NCBI GenBank assembly: GCA_000310025.1
Contig: FN649750.1
Location: 3,356,921 to 3,420,920, forward strand
Direction: 5' to 3'
Length of the DNA stretch: 64,000 nt
Source: Ectocarpus siliculosus
Taxonomy: Eukaryota; Sar; Phaeophyceae; Ectocarpales; Ectocarpaceae
The notes beneath the pieces are model-generated. The model was not told the DNA's origin and searched no databases. It saw only the letters and a list, made by a program, of their open reading frames with translations. The position numbers and the translations under genes were made by a program. Shown here one piece after another: positions 1 through 10,595 of this stretch. Positions within the stretch are counted from its first letter, which is position 1, and each line of letters begins with the position of its first letter.

Positions 1-939
1 CAAACCGCTGATGATCTGTTGTTTGCTGCTGATGATGACAATGCTACGAAAAGATCGCAGTTTGTACTGCTGCTGCCGTGCTGCTGTTCTTGTAGCGGCC
101 CGCTCGGTATTGCCTTCATTCTCGGTGTTTGGTCCTAGGATAATAAGAAGACGCACGGCGCGTAGTTATTTTTGAGTGTACCGTCATGGAAAACGGTTGT
201 CCCCACTTTTCAGTAAGAAATGGAGAGATGCGTATTGAAAATACCGACGGTAGAGATGGTTGCTGTGCCTTTCGCCTCCTCTATCCTACCTTTGTGCCGC
301 GCGTGCGCCCGAGTCGTTCTTTTAGAGACATGGAGGCTTGGCGCATTTTCAGTCGGTAGGGGACGCGCTTTCCCTGAAGTTTATTGTATGCTTCTCCAAA
401 ATATAGCCCAGTGCACCTACCACATTGTGTGTTCTATCTTGTGTAGGTCAAATACTCCTATAGGAAACTTGTGAAATCGGATTATGAGTAAATAACGCAT
501 CGGGTTAACCTACAATAAAGTGATACAAGCGCTAATGCATACTGGTACACTCTAATGCCGAAGCAGCAGAGCACGTGTGGGCAAAACAAGTGGGGGCAGC
601 AATCACAACCATTGGACCCAATAACGGCCAGCGAGCACAGCAGTACTTACCATCATGGTGTTTACAGCCCAATAACACGACAGAGCAAGTGTCCAAAGAT
701 AACTAACTCGCCATGAACTGTCATATTGCCCTAGTATCAACACCCACATTTGTACCCGCGGGCAGCTTCCAAAACCTCCCCAAGACAGGCAAGTATGTGC
801 GCGAGACACATAGACGCTCCCTCCCTGTGAAGGGAAAAAAACCAGGGTTGTTGACGGAGCAGAGCGGTTATCCAATGAATAAATTCGCTCCGCGCTCCGT
901 GACATGAGCAAAAATACCGCTCCGCTCCGTGAGAAATTC
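1..939. other. No gene recognised
   Basis: I see no domain, no repeat shared with the rest of the window and no convincing coding frame. The open frames on both strands here are short and low in recognisable composition. From about 900 onward the sequence begins to resemble the leader of the family A chromovirus copies further along. Confidence 0.5.
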
Positions 940-1374
940 TTCCCGCTTCGCTGAGTTCGAGGCTAGGCTGGGGGAACTGCTGCCCTGTCTCTCGTGGAGA
1001 TTCTATCTTGATCTGCCCAGGCATCGTACGGCGCGATGACCCAGAGACTTTCCGCTGCTGGCAAGCGGGCGGTTGGCGGACAGCAAGGTTGTGCTGGAGA
1101 GGTTGGTGAGATCCAAGGTCGGCTTATGGATTTGGTCTTGGGCAATTGGCCAAAATCGCCCCGAGTATGGACGTACCTTTTAGAGAGTTTCGTCCTTTCG
1201 TTTCTATACGCAATACCTCGAGTAGGAGCGGAGCATGGGTCTCTGCAACAGTGCAGTTGCGTCTTCGTCTGCCGAGCTCGTTACGTGTTTCCGGTGCAAA
1301 ACGTCAGGCCACGCCCCGCAGAACTGTCCACTGTAGCGGTTCCCAGCCAAAGCCTCCAGCCAGCACACGTCCAC
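940..1374 (+). pseudogene. Chromovirus family A copy A1: gag fragment with zinc knuckle
   Basis: This is the gag start of a Ty3/gypsy element. The ATG near 1036 opens a segment matching the N-terminus of the other gag copies at 4687, 14990 (minus) and 16204. The frame then shifts, and about 500 bp present in the other copies are missing: the sequence jumps from the segment ending near 1250 straight to a C-terminal CCHC zinc knuckle at 1286-1327 ([14 protein letters not shown]), in which all four metal ligands are intact. Gag packages element RNA, and the knuckle binds nucleic acid. The copy is cut at about 1375 by a LINE and appears to continue at about 3185 with protease sequence. It is non-functional as it stands. 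Confidence 0.75.
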
Positions 1375-3176
1375 ACAGGTCGACGCTCGACATGCTGTTC
1401 GCGATCCAGCGGCTCCATGAGCTCGCGAGGAAGAAGAAAACTGCGGTCTTCGCGTGCTTCGTCGACCTCACCAAGGCATACGATTCGGTGGACCGAGACC
1501 TACTGTGGGACGTGCTCCGACGCTTCGGCGTTGCCCCCGAAGATGCTGGTGGTCATTCGCCACTTTCACAAGGGCATGAGGGCGCCCGTCCGAACGGACG
1601 ACGGGCAGTACTCCGAATGGTTCGACGTGGGTCAAAGCCTCCGATAGGGATGCAACCTGAGCCCCGCTGCTGCTTAACTTGTTCTTTGCCGCGATGTTCA
1701 TGGTCGCCGTGGCCGAGTTCGACAAGGACCCCAAGGTGACGGCGGATATGGTCAAGATCGGGACACAAGCGGAGTACATGGGCAAGAAGGGCAGGTCGAC
1801 GGGGAGGAACACGACGGTGGTGACGGACGCGGAGGCCCTGTGGGTCATGCTCTACGCTTACGACGCGCCCATCGTATCGCGCTCGCCAGAGAGTCTCGAG
1901 AAGATGATATCGGTCATCGTGCGCGTGGCCGGCCTGTTCGGACTAATGGTATTGGAGCCAAAGACGGAGATCATGTGCATGCTGCCGAAAGGGATCGAGG
2001 GACGCCCGTTCACGGTCAGCGCCGCTCGCCAGACGTACAAGAAAACATATCGGTTTGTGTACCTCGGAAGTACCATCTGCGCGGACGGGGAGGCCGACCG
2101 GGAGATCACGAGCCGCAGCTGCCGAGCGTGGAAGTGCTTTCGCCGGAACAGTGCTTCGATGTACGACAGGCGACGGGCCGACCGCCAGCTCAAGATCCGG
2201 CTACTTCAGGCTGCAGTGGTGCAGACTCTCCTGTACGGGTGCGCCTCGTGGAGCCTAACAGCGGAGCACTACACGAAGCTCAACGGGACTCACCGCCAGT
2301 TCCTGACACGGTGCATCGGCTGGAGCAAGCAGAAACGCTCAGACCGCCCCCTGTCCTATGCCCAGGCCCTCATCCAGGCCGGCTGCGAGGAAACCATTGA
2401 GGTTACCGTGCGCAAACGGAGACTGTGTTTCGCGGGAAGTGTTATGCGCATGGAGGACAATCGCCTCCCGAAGCGCATGCTGCTAGGAGCGATGGCGGGG
2501 GGCGGGGGATACCGGGGCGGGCAGGAGAGCGACTGGGTGTCTCGTCTAGGAGAAGATCTCGTGGCGTTCAACATGGGAGACAAAAGAAAGTGGGGAAATG
2601 GAAAGAGAGCGCCAAGGACCCGGAGGCGTGGCACAACAAGGTCGAGGACGGGGCGGCATGATTTATGAGGAAATGGCACAGACAGGAGGCGGAAGCGTCC
2701 GCGAAGCGCCAGCTCGCGAGGGACGCAGAAGCAGAGAGTAAGCAGAGAGTACGGCCATCTCGGGACCGAAGAGAAAGAGAGTCGAGGAAGCGGCGGTAGG
2801 GAGGAAGAAACAGCGACCGGGCACTGCTGTAGAAGCGAGTAGGGCGGCCTATGTACCTGGCTGATGTTGTTGCGCCCTGTTCCGCTCCCTGCTGTATGCT
2901 TTACCCCTGTATGTTCTTTGTATTGCCTTCGGCCTCTGGGCTGTGCTTCTTTTTCATGTCCTCCTTTTATTTTGATCGTTTTCCTAGCGCTCTTTTCTTG
3001 ACCGGTCGGTGCGGCAACTTTTCTTTTCTTTCAACCATTTTGTTTCTTTTTCCCAGTGGTTTGTGGCCTATTTGTGTTTCGCTTCCCCGTGGCGTCGTAT
3101 GTGCCGGGTTTTAGCGACCACGGGCTCCCCATTTTGGTGGACTTTAGAGCTAATGTGAGAAACAACAACAACAACT
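1375..3176 (+). mobile_element. 5'-truncated non-LTR retrotransposon (LINE)
   Basis: The element starts abruptly inside a reverse-transcriptase domain, with no upstream ORF1 or endonuclease. It runs through the RT and a C-terminal region, then a T-rich 3' UTR (about 2850-3110), and ends in a short (AAC)n tail at about 3158-3176. Truncation at the 5' end and a simple-repeat 3' tail are standard for target-primed reverse transcription. It sits between the gag zinc knuckle of copy A1 and protease sequence, so it inserted into an existing Ty3 element. The clade (RTE, CR1 or other) is not assigned. Confidence 0.85.
1390..2668 (+). pseudogene. LINE reverse transcriptase, degenerate
   Basis: RT block A is visible as [14 protein letters not shown] (about 1455-1500). 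The frame then shifts near 1540, a stop at 1645-1647 falls where a Gln codon is expected in the SLRQG motif, and the frame shifts again near 1675. The remaining 329 codons are open to 2668. The catalytic box reads YAYD at 1853-1864 instead of YADD, so the first of the two paired aspartates is lost. The C-terminal LLYGCASWSLT and LCFAGSVMRMEDNRLPKR segments are those of LINE connection domains. With two frameshifts, one nonsense change and a lost catalytic Asp, this copy cannot reverse-transcribe. Confidence 0.88.
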
Positions 3177-3184
3177 GGGCATAG

Positions 3185-4238
3185 GGGGCATTTTTGCGGC
3201 GCCGGCGACGACCGTGGATTCTATCCAGCAGCAGCAGCAGCAGCAACCGCAGTAACCGCACCGCACCCAGGGGCACGCGCAGCAGTATCAACGCCCTCAC
3301 GGTCAACGGCCTGCGCAACAGCCTTCTTCGCGAGGGGTGTGGTTCCGGTGGGGCATCTTGTAACTATTTCCACCAACGCCATAACGGTGGTAGGGCGAGG
3401 CTTGTCGGTGTGCCTCGTGCTGCCAACATGACCGCCATAGACGTCGTTGCGGTTCTGGATTCTGGCGAGGCTCATCACCATGTCAGCAGGTATCGCAAAG
3501 GCCGCAAGCTACTTTTCCCGATGTGCAGGTCGTGTGGGGCATTCAAAACCCGGGGAAGGTGAAAGCAACGGACGGCCGCATGCTCGAGGTGATACAGAAA
3601 ACCTGCCCCGCGTGTATTGCTTGCTTTGCACACCAGCTGGGGGCTGGTGTTGGTAGACCCGTCCTCGTTTGCGGTCGTGCCTGGGAAAGATGAGGTGGTT
3701 ATTCTCGGCAACCCGACGCTGAAGTCGTCGGGTATCGAGGTGTACGAGAGCTTGGGGACCTGTGCGCGTTCACGCGTTTGCGTCGCGGGTGTTGAGACCG
3801 CGGCGTACAAACAATGCCGCCGGGCTACGTTTGCCGTTGATGCTCTGCAGCAGCGCGAAGGCGGGGAGCAAGCCGACCCGGATCCAGCGGTCGAGAGTTT
3901 GGCGCGAGGCCCAGACATGGACATGAGCCCTGAGGAGGAGGCATCGGCGCGGTGTGAATCGTTGGATGGCGTTGTCGCTACCGCGGCTGCAGCTGGCTTG
4001 GAGCAACCGCACGTGGGACGTCTACGAGGTATCATCAGCGAGCGGCGGAATGCGTTCCGCCGTTTGGCCACCCTTGCGCGGACGTCTAGCCTCTACGGGT
4101 AACCCTCAAGGCCGGAGCGCGGGCTGTTAAAGCGCGGCCGTGTGTGCACAACCCGATCAAGACCGCGTGGCTGGCGGGGTGCATGGCGTCACTGGTCACA
4201 TTGGGTTTGGTGTTCCTTAGCATGCAGGCCGTGTGGGC
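3185..4238 (+). pseudogene. Ty3/gypsy protease region (rest of copy A1)
   Basis: A Gln-rich segment (CAG repeats at 3228-3245, then more Gln codons) resembles the end of a gag polyprotein. It is followed by VVAVLDSGEAHHH near 3440-3480, an aspartic-protease active-site motif (DSG). A 161-codon frame from 3617 carries VVPGKDEVVILGNPTLKS, which fits the C-terminal strand of a retropepsin fold and its linker. The frames do not join without shifts. I read this as the downstream part of A1 displaced by the LINE. It could instead belong to an unrelated Ty3 copy, because no other family A copy here retains protease for comparison. Confidence 0.6.
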
Positions 4239-4503
4239 TGTGGACGCAGCGCACCTGGTTAGCAGTGGTTCATGGTGGGAGGATGCCTTTGGATATCTGC
4301 ATGTCTAGGATATGGTAGGTTGGGGTTTCTATCAGCCTGGTTGGGATGTTGGCAGGAGAGAGAGATAGATGGAGAGAGAGAGAGCCTCGTATGCAATAAT
4401 CCACTCCGTTTACCATCACCAAGGAGGTGAACCGACCAGCCCCCCGAGGCCACGCGGGGAGGACACTGGTCATAGGCCCTGCATGACTTCAGGCGTGTCT
4501 ACA
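4239..4503 (+). repeat. LTR of chromovirus family A (5' LTR of A2)
   Basis: This 265-bp repeat starts TGTGGACGCAGCGCACC and ends GCGTGTCTACA (TG..CA). It recurs at 10319-10595 and 15778-16018. Inside are an AG-rich stretch (GAGAGAGA, 4351-4383) and a conserved block around ACCATCACCAAGGAGG. Directly after it comes a conserved leader (TATCGATAACTCAGGCTGACC, 4506 on), the expected place for the primer-binding site, and then gag at 4687. Confidence 0.85.
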
Positions 4504-4686
4504 CTTATCGATAACTCAGGCTGACCGACCGGGTCAGTCAGGGGCAAATATTTCGTGACAACAGCAGGACGAGCTATTCCTCCGCGTTTTTCCCGCCACA
4601 CCCAGTGCGAGGCTAGGCTGGGGGAGCTGCTGTACTAATCTCTCGCGAAGCTGCTGTTTCCACCTGCCCGGGCATCGTACGGCGCG

Positions 4687-5352
4687 ATGGCCCAGAGACG
4701 CTCCAATGCTGGTAAGGGGGCGCTTGGCGGACAGCAAGGTTCTGCTGGAGAGGCCGGTGAGATTCGGTGGGCTGACCGATTTGGTCGTGGGTAATGGATC
4801 CAACCGCCTGAGTTTGGACGCACGTTTTCGAGAGCTTCGTCCTTGCGTTTCTATACGCAGTACAACGAGTACGAGCGGAGCATGGGTCTCTGTAACAGTG
4901 GCAGTTAGTTCATCAAACGCCCGCTGCTCACTGTGTCTCAACTGTTGCGCCAGCCTATCCGCAAATGCCTGTCGCGCACCTACTTTGATGGCACCGAACT
5001 CGAAGAAACTGACCTGCGTGAGGCTCTCGCCAAACATGCTGATTGCTGGACGGACGTTACCATTGAGCCTTCGATTGCGGCCGCTGCGGTGACTCGTATG
5101 GTAGTCATGGGGACTGAGGCTGCTGCTGTAGATCGGATCGACGCTGTTCAAAGCCGCCTCGAGCACAACTTCGACAACCCGAGTGCTGAACGTGTTTTCC
5201 GCGATTCCGCGGGCGCGTTCAAGAAAGGTCCGGCTGCTGTCATCAGCAAAGCAGTTAGTTGTAGCTGTCAAATATCTGGGATGCCGCGCCGCAGTTTGGC
5301 AAATCCGAGCTGTGGCAGCTGGGTCTGCCGAAAAAGGCTCGGGCTCAGTTGA
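4687..5352 (+). pseudogene. Gag of A2 fused to a chromodomain remnant
   Basis: The start is the ATG in GGCGCGATGGCCCAG. The protein is readable only in pieces that shift frame at about 4810 and 4930, for example SQLLRQPIRKCLSR and TYFDGTELEETDLREA in the frame from 4933. After the gag segment ending near 5260 the sequence jumps to IWDAAPQ- and GLPKK-type sequence (about 5275-5350), which in A3 and A4 is the end of the C-terminal chromodomain. The junction differs from the one in A4, so the two deletions arose separately. Confidence 0.7.
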
Positions 5353-5595
5353 AGTAACAAACGGCATTGCCTTGTAAGTGATCCGTTTGAGTCGAGCGAG
5401 GGTCGTCTTGTTTGCGTATTGATGGCATTTCTTCGCTGACTTCTTTCGCATTTGTGCTTTATTTGTGTTTTTAATAGTCGAGTGAAGGCTATGTTGTCGA
5501 GTATTGATAGCATTTCTTCGCTGACTGCTTCATGGGTACTCTCTCAGTATGTCGCGCATTGATTTGGTTATGGCATGCCTGAATCTTGCATGTAG

Positions 5596-6149
5596 TAGGT
5601 AAACCATTGTCGACCGTGTTGGGGATGTCTTGCCGAGTCCGATGGTTGTCTTTGATTTATTGCATTGCGTGGAGCTCACCTTTTCAAATCGTGTTGGTGA
5701 CCCTTTTTCGCGAGCTGCGCACGTTTTGAATTCTGTGACGCCGGCTTGTTTGACGATCATGCCGGTCGTTGCGCCGTGTATGTTTGTGTTTGGAGATTTT
5801 CAACTCAACCCTGGAAGCGCCTTGTAACGGTTTTCAGCGTTGCTTCGAGGTTTGAAGTTTCTTTAACCTTGTTCCCTGCATGTGGCACATCTTTTCATTG
5901 CACGCTGTTTGCGGTGTGTTCGTCGTCGATCCACCGCGTAGGCTTTCTATTTGCGGGCGATCCGCCTTAATTAGTCTCGTGTGGAAGAGAGCGAGCTGGT
6001 CTCGATCCAAACTTTGATCGCCACCCACCCTAGGGTGGTCCAGAACAGAAAGCGGGAGACGGGGCAACCGTTCAATATGCACTTCATTCGGCGCCAAACC
6101 TGTGGCGGTGTTTACCGAGTTGTTGTATGCAAACTCGACGTGGGGAAGA
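5596..6149. other. Retrotransposon-derived spacer with a repeat shared at 9.88 kb
   Basis: No gene seen. About 5829-5960 (from TTTTCAGCGTTGC) is a diverged direct copy of about 9888-10020; both contain CGCTGTTTGCGGTGTGTT or a close variant. The two copies lie on either side of element B and could be the remains of its LTRs, but I could not define TG..CA ends. Confidence 0.4.
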
Positions 6150-6157
6150 TAAACATC

Positions 6158-6660
6158 TCAATCGTCCTGACGCTCATTGACCACAACTGCGAGTATTTGA
6201 GCCATGGTGTGGTTAACACGCTTGGCCCCACCGTTAGTTTGGGGGTGGTACGAACTGGTGGTGACTTTCTTGATCTTCATCAGCTCGTCAATAGCCATGG
6301 ACAACTTGGAACAAAATTGCATACCGTTGTCCGAAAGAAGAGTCATCGGACAACCCCACAACGCCATGTAGTTGTAGCGGTTGACAAAAATGTTAGCCGT
6401 TCCCTTAGCGGTAAATTCTGCCTTGGTAGTGGCATACATATCCGCCCGTCGACTGAAACAGTCCGTAAACAAAAGTATATATGCATTCCCACGGGACGTG
6501 ACCGGCAATGGCCCAAAAAAAATCGACGCTCACTACAATAGCCGGCCCGTTCGGGAGGGGCCTAGTGAGCGTAGGCCAGCGATACGTTTGCCGGGAAGTC
6601 TTGCGCGCTTGGCAAATCAAACAATGCCGAAGCCACCAACGAGCGGACAAGTCCATCCCA
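6158..6660 (-). pseudogene. Integrase of element B
   Basis: The N-terminal zinc-binding segment ends LRHCLICQARKTSRQTYRWP. The catalytic core follows, with the first Asp in VSVDFFW, and then, after a frameshift near 6510, the second Asp in TLLSDNGMQFC. The third acidic residue should sit in the NGG-x-E-RVNH motif, but the codon at 6221-6223 (minus strand) reads AAG, giving GGAKRVNH. Losing the DDE glutamate abolishes strand transfer in characterised integrases, so this copy is dead twice over. Confidence 0.85.
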
Positions 6661-6699
6661 ATCCACCGAAAAATCGTTCCAACATACGTAAAGCCCGAG

Positions 6700-7560
6700 C
6701 GGTGCCCAGGTGAAAAGACGCGCTGGGGCGTGACATGCTTGTAGGACGCAAGGTCGCAAAAGCATAGGCACGCATATGCGCGGAGTCTTCGAAGGGGGGG
6801 AGGCGGGTACCCGAACTACCGAGAGGCAGTGGGGCAAAATTTCGCACCAACAATCGCGTACCATCGTCTGGTGTGCAGGCATGTTTTAGATGCGAGGGCG
6901 ACAACATCAGAGAATGCCGGCCGTCGCGCACAGGGCAAGCAATCCCAGAATGTATCCGGCAAAACGGCCGGGGATCCCAAAGAAAAAAAATGTATAGCCG
7001 CCACACACTCACTTTCCGACACTTGTTCTCGGGGCCAATCGGCATGCGAGAATGTATGCACACAGTCGCGGAGGTGAGCTTCCTCAGCGGCCGTGGGCGG
7101 CACCACGGGAGTCACAGGGCTAGTACCCGCGGGCGACAACACTGGCGGCGTGGGCGCCGCGGGCGGTGGCGCCGGGGTGGCGGCGGCAGGCGAGGGCGGC
7201 GGCGGCGGCGGCGGCAACTCAGCCGGCCCCGAAGAAGGCGCCGGGCCAGAAGTAGGGCTACCCACGGCTCTCGTAGACCGCGCGGCACCGCTCGACCGGG
7301 CCGGCGTTCGAGGAGGCCGCGGTGTCCTGGGCACTTCCACGGCCCGTGGTTGTTTCGGAAAATAATTGGGACGGCTGTGAGCCATGCCCAAGGCCGAATT
7401 CGTTCTCGCCCGAGTACGAAAAGAAACCAGAGGGCCACGCGAAAGCGACAGGGCAGCTGAGGAGGTTCAGACGGTGGGCGAGGGAGCGACGTCTGGCTCC
7501 GCAGAAACGGAAGCCGGAGGCGGTCCATCGGGCACAGAACTTACGGGAGCTGCATCGCAA
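6700..7560 (-). pseudogene. Pro/Ala-rich linker between RNase H and integrase of element B
   Basis: The minus strand from 7391 encodes 191 codons with a dense proline/alanine run (codons read from a GGC-rich tract at 7190-7225 on plus). Its position within pol and the lack of any known fold suggest a spacer. The plus-strand glycine-rich frame at 7093-7365 is its mirror image and is not listed as a gene. Confidence 0.45.
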
Positions 7561-7678
7561 ACGACAGCGAAAACACCAGGAGGCGAGAAATTCGACGAGT
7601 CAACTACGGAGGAGGGCGACGGAGCCGGCAGGACCATTTGTGGCCCAAAACGGCGGAAGTCCGCAAAGTCATCCTCCG

Positions 7679-9180
7679 TCAAAGGCGCGTGTGCCAACGC
7701 GTCTCGTTGATCGTCAATGTCCAGCCCACCCAAGCCGACGTTCGGCGTCGAACTAGAGTGATAACTCCGCCCGCACGCACGAAGGAGACAAACGCCCGCG
7801 GCGTCGTCGACTGCGATACTGGGGTGTCACCATGTCTATCCGCGTCGGTCGCCGGCAAGGGCAACCGCGAAAGAAAATCCGCATTGGCGTTGGCAGTGCC
7901 TTTGCGGTAGACAAGGGTATAATTGAACGAGGAAAGGAACTCGAGCCACCGTTGGACGCGGGCGTTGTGTTCACCCACCTTGACGATACTCTTGAAAGCC
8001 TTGCGTTCCGAATAAATCAAAAAGTGCGTAGACCAATAATAACCGCATAGGCGTTTGATTGCCCACACGATACTTCCAGCCTCCAAGTCGAGCACTGTCC
8101 AATTGCGCTCGGATTCGAGCGTAGCGCGGCTAACGAACAGAATGGGGCGGACGAAACCATCCGCCTGTTCCTGCTCAAGGGCCGCATCAAAACCATCCAC
8201 ACAGGCGTCACAGCAAAGCCGGAGAGGGCGGCTGCCATCCGCGACAACGTCCCAATCTGGGAAAGCCAAAACCGGAGGTTCGGACAGTTTCGCCAAGAGT
8301 TCGTTGACAGTATCCGCCATAGCCGGCGTAAAACAAAACTTCGCGTCCTACGCAAAAGGTCTGTCAGTGGTTTCACGGCATGGCCAAACCCTTGATGAAT
8401 TTGCGGTAATACGAAAGCCCACCCAGCAAGGAACGCAGCTTTTTGAAGTTGTTGGGCAGCGGCATTTTTGTGAGGGCTTCGACCTGATCGGCACGAGGAC
8501 TAATACCCGCAGGGGAGATGGTGTGGCCGAAACAAACGGCCTCCTTAGCGCCGACGCGACTCTTGAAAGGAGAAAGCTTGAGGTTGTACTTGCGCAAACG
8601 CTCCAAAAATAACCGCATGTTGGCGACATGGTGGATGGGGTCGGCGTCAAACAAAATCACATCGTCTAGGTATGCAAGCACATGGTCCAGACCTTTAACC
8701 ACTTCGTTGATGACCATGGTGAACGGCGACGGTGCCACGACGGTGAGCCACTCGAAAAATTGCGTGGACGTACAAAACGCCGTAAGCTGAACCGTGTCCT
8801 CCTCGACGGTGATCTGGTGGAAAGCGGAATTGAGATCGAAAATGGAAAACACCTTGCCCTTGTGCAGGGAATCGATGATGTGGTCAACTCGCGGCTGCGG
8901 TTGTTGGCCAAGGCTGTACAATTTGTAAAGCTTTTTGTAGTTCACGGTCAAGCGCAGATTGCGTCCTTTTTGGGCAGGACAACCAAAGGGCTTGCCCACG
9001 GCGATTGCGAGTGCTGAATAAGACCGGCAGCAAGATATTGATCGAGAATTTGAACATACCGTACAAATGAACCAACCAAACGACTTGCAAACACTAGGCA
9101 CAACTCTGAACGGTACGTGGACGATACCTTGTCCACTCGTTTCCATACAACTGAAGTTGACGGTCCGGTGTTCAGCTCTT
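7679..9180 (-). pseudogene. Reverse transcriptase and RNase H of element B
   Basis: RT fingers appear as SPWASPLVVLPKKD, then FSIFDLNSAFHQI (catalytic Asp) and LAYLDDVILFD (the paired Asp box, intact). The thumb ends in LRSLLGGLSYYRKFIKGLA. RNase H follows after a frame change: LCCDACVDGFDAALEQE, then LEAGSIVWAIKRL, then YRKGTANANADFLSRLP. There are frame changes near 9140-8950 and 8370-8320. Apart from these the catalytic residues are preserved, so decay is younger or milder than in family A. Confidence 0.85.
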
Positions 9181-9519
9181 TTTTAATCTTGGTATAAACA
9201 CTACACCCACTCAATTTGAACCGTGCTCGATCCATACAAAACACCCCATGTACATTCATGCAAACTGTGCTGCACAAATGTACGGTTCCACCATAGTACA
9301 ACTGTGTGTAGTGGCTCGCTCGTCTCGCAGTGACACCTGCATCGTTTTTGCCCGTTCGAGTTGCAGTGGGCAGACAAAAGTTGCGCGGGTGCACACGGGG
9401 GAACGCACAAAAACATACACTCAACTGTTGTCAGGGCACTATCTATCTGTGAGAGCTCAACAATCTAGGGCAGTGCAGTACACCAGTGGATACAGTCGGT
9501 TATAGACATTGAAGGAATG

Positions 9520-9819
9520 TCAAGGCCGCCAGGACTCTGCCCTTTCCCTCAGGGAAGTGGCGAGTTCATGGGCGTCGGCCAGCATGTAAGTGTCGCCCTC
9601 GATCATCTGCTGAAGGATCTGCTCCGAGACCAAATAATTCTCCGCGAGAAAACCAATGCCGCGGACATCGAGAGGACCGCCGATGTCCTGGACCCATGTG
9701 TCCAAGTCCCGAATATTGGCCTTCTCGCCTTTCAGCGGGGCAGTAGTGAAGCATTCGTCTACCGGGAAGCAACGCACGTGATTGACCATCCTCACGCGGT
9801 CACATTGAAGCAACTCCAT
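9520..9819 (-). CDS. Unassigned 99-codon frame, possibly retroelement-derived
   Basis: An ATG-started frame of even composition lies upstream (minus sense) of element B's RT and contains LDTWVQDIGGPLDVRGIGF and GDTYMLADAHELATSLRER. I do not recognise the family. Its position is where gag or protease of B would be expected, but no CCHC or DTG/DSG motif is present. It could equally be part of another inserted element. Confidence 0.3.
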   Translation of the reverse strand: MELLQCDRVRMVNHVRCFPVDECFTTAPLKGEKANIRDLDTWVQDIGGPLDVRGIGFLAENYLVSEQILQQMIEGDTYMLADAHELATSLRERAESWRP

Positions 9820-9829
9820 CAGTCGTCCC

Positions 9830-9861
9830 TGTGGACGCAGCGCACCTGGGTAGCAGTAGTT
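9830..9861 (+). repeat. 32-bp duplicate of the family A LTR start
   Basis: The first 32 bases of LTR2 (10319-10350, TGTGGACGCAGCGCACC onward to CAGTAGTT) occur here exactly, and then the sequence diverges into the repeat shared with 5.83 kb. The two copies therefore flank a 457-bp segment as direct repeats. Confidence 0.7.
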
Positions 9862-10318
9862 TTCAGCGCTGCACCGTAAAAATTTTCAGCGTTGCCTCTG
9901 GGTTGTTGTTTTTTTCATCATTTTCCTTGCGTGTGGCAACTTTGCCCATTTCGCGTTGTTTGCGGTGTGTTGGTGGTCATCCATCCATTCCGTAAGTTTC
10001 TCTGTACGCGTGTCTACCGGACTTAAGCCAATCTTGTGTGGTCGTCCGACACGTGCGTGGTTGTCGTTTGAAGCATCGAGGTCCTTCACTGTTGAATGGG
10101 GGCATTCTACGTTTTGCATTGGAGGTTGAACACTTGTGCTGACTGACACTGACGCATTGGTGTGGCATGATTTAGTCAGGCATGATATCGCCGTGTACGG
10201 GTGTTTATCATTCACAAACGTCGCTGTCGTTTTCTTCTTGAGTAGAACCAGGTGCCTACTGCTGTTTGAGTTCAAGCTGAATAGTGTCTACTCCGGTAGC
10301 ATTAAGCTTTGGGGGCAT
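9862..10318. other. Spacer between two LTR starts
   Basis: No gene. The first part (about 9888-10020) repeats 5829-5960. The whole segment is bounded by direct copies of the LTR start, which suggests either an insertion into an LTR or an unequal exchange. Confidence 0.4.
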
Positions 10319-10595
10319 TGTGGACGCAGCGCACCTGGGTAGCAGTAGTTCGCGGTGGGAAGCTGCCGTTGGATATGTATGCATGTCAAAGATATGGTAG
10401 ATTGGGGTTCCTATCTGCCTGGTTGGCATGTTGGCAGGAGAGAGAGGTAGATGGAGAGAGAGAGAGAGACGATACTCGTGTTCAATAATAATACACTGTG
10501 TTTACCATCACCAAGGAGGTGAATTGACCAGTCCCCCGAGGCCACGGGGGGAGGATACTGGTCCTAGGCCCTGCCTGACTTCAGGCGTGTCTACA
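10319..10595 (+). repeat. Orphan LTR of chromovirus family A
   Basis: 277 bp, TG..CA, plus orientation, close to 4239-4503. No gag follows it on the plus strand, and the neighbouring A3 copy is on the other strand, so it is a solo or truncated LTR rather than an end of A3. Confidence 0.8.

Larger units (their letters stand above)
4239..5595 (+). mobile_element. Chromovirus A2, internally deleted (LTR, gag, chromodomain tail)
   Basis: A 5' LTR, leader, gag, and then the last part of the chromodomain and the 3' untranslated region, with protease, RT, RNase H and integrase all missing. The 3' part (about 5270-5595) is the reverse complement of about 11265-11590 in copy A3, which proves which end is which. 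No 3' LTR follows; homology stops at about 5595. Confidence 0.8.
6150..9180 (-). mobile_element. Ty3/gypsy element B, degenerate pol
   Basis: On the minus strand the domains occur in Ty3 order: reverse transcriptase (9180-8373), RNase H (8320-7679), a Pro/Ala-rich linker (about 7560-6700) and integrase (6660-6158). The order RT, RNase H, IN separates it from Ty1/copia. Its RT, RNase H and IN differ from those of family A, so it is a second lineage. Gag, protease and clear LTRs were not found. Confidence 0.85.

Noticed and set aside
4534-5451. 305-codon open frame on the minus strand
   Set aside because: Antisense of gag copy A2; no domain, and the plus strand matches three other gag copies.
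7093-7365. Glycine/alanine-rich 90-codon plus frame
   Set aside because: Reverse of the Pro/Ala-rich linker in element B; a GGC-rich tract gives open frames in several readings.
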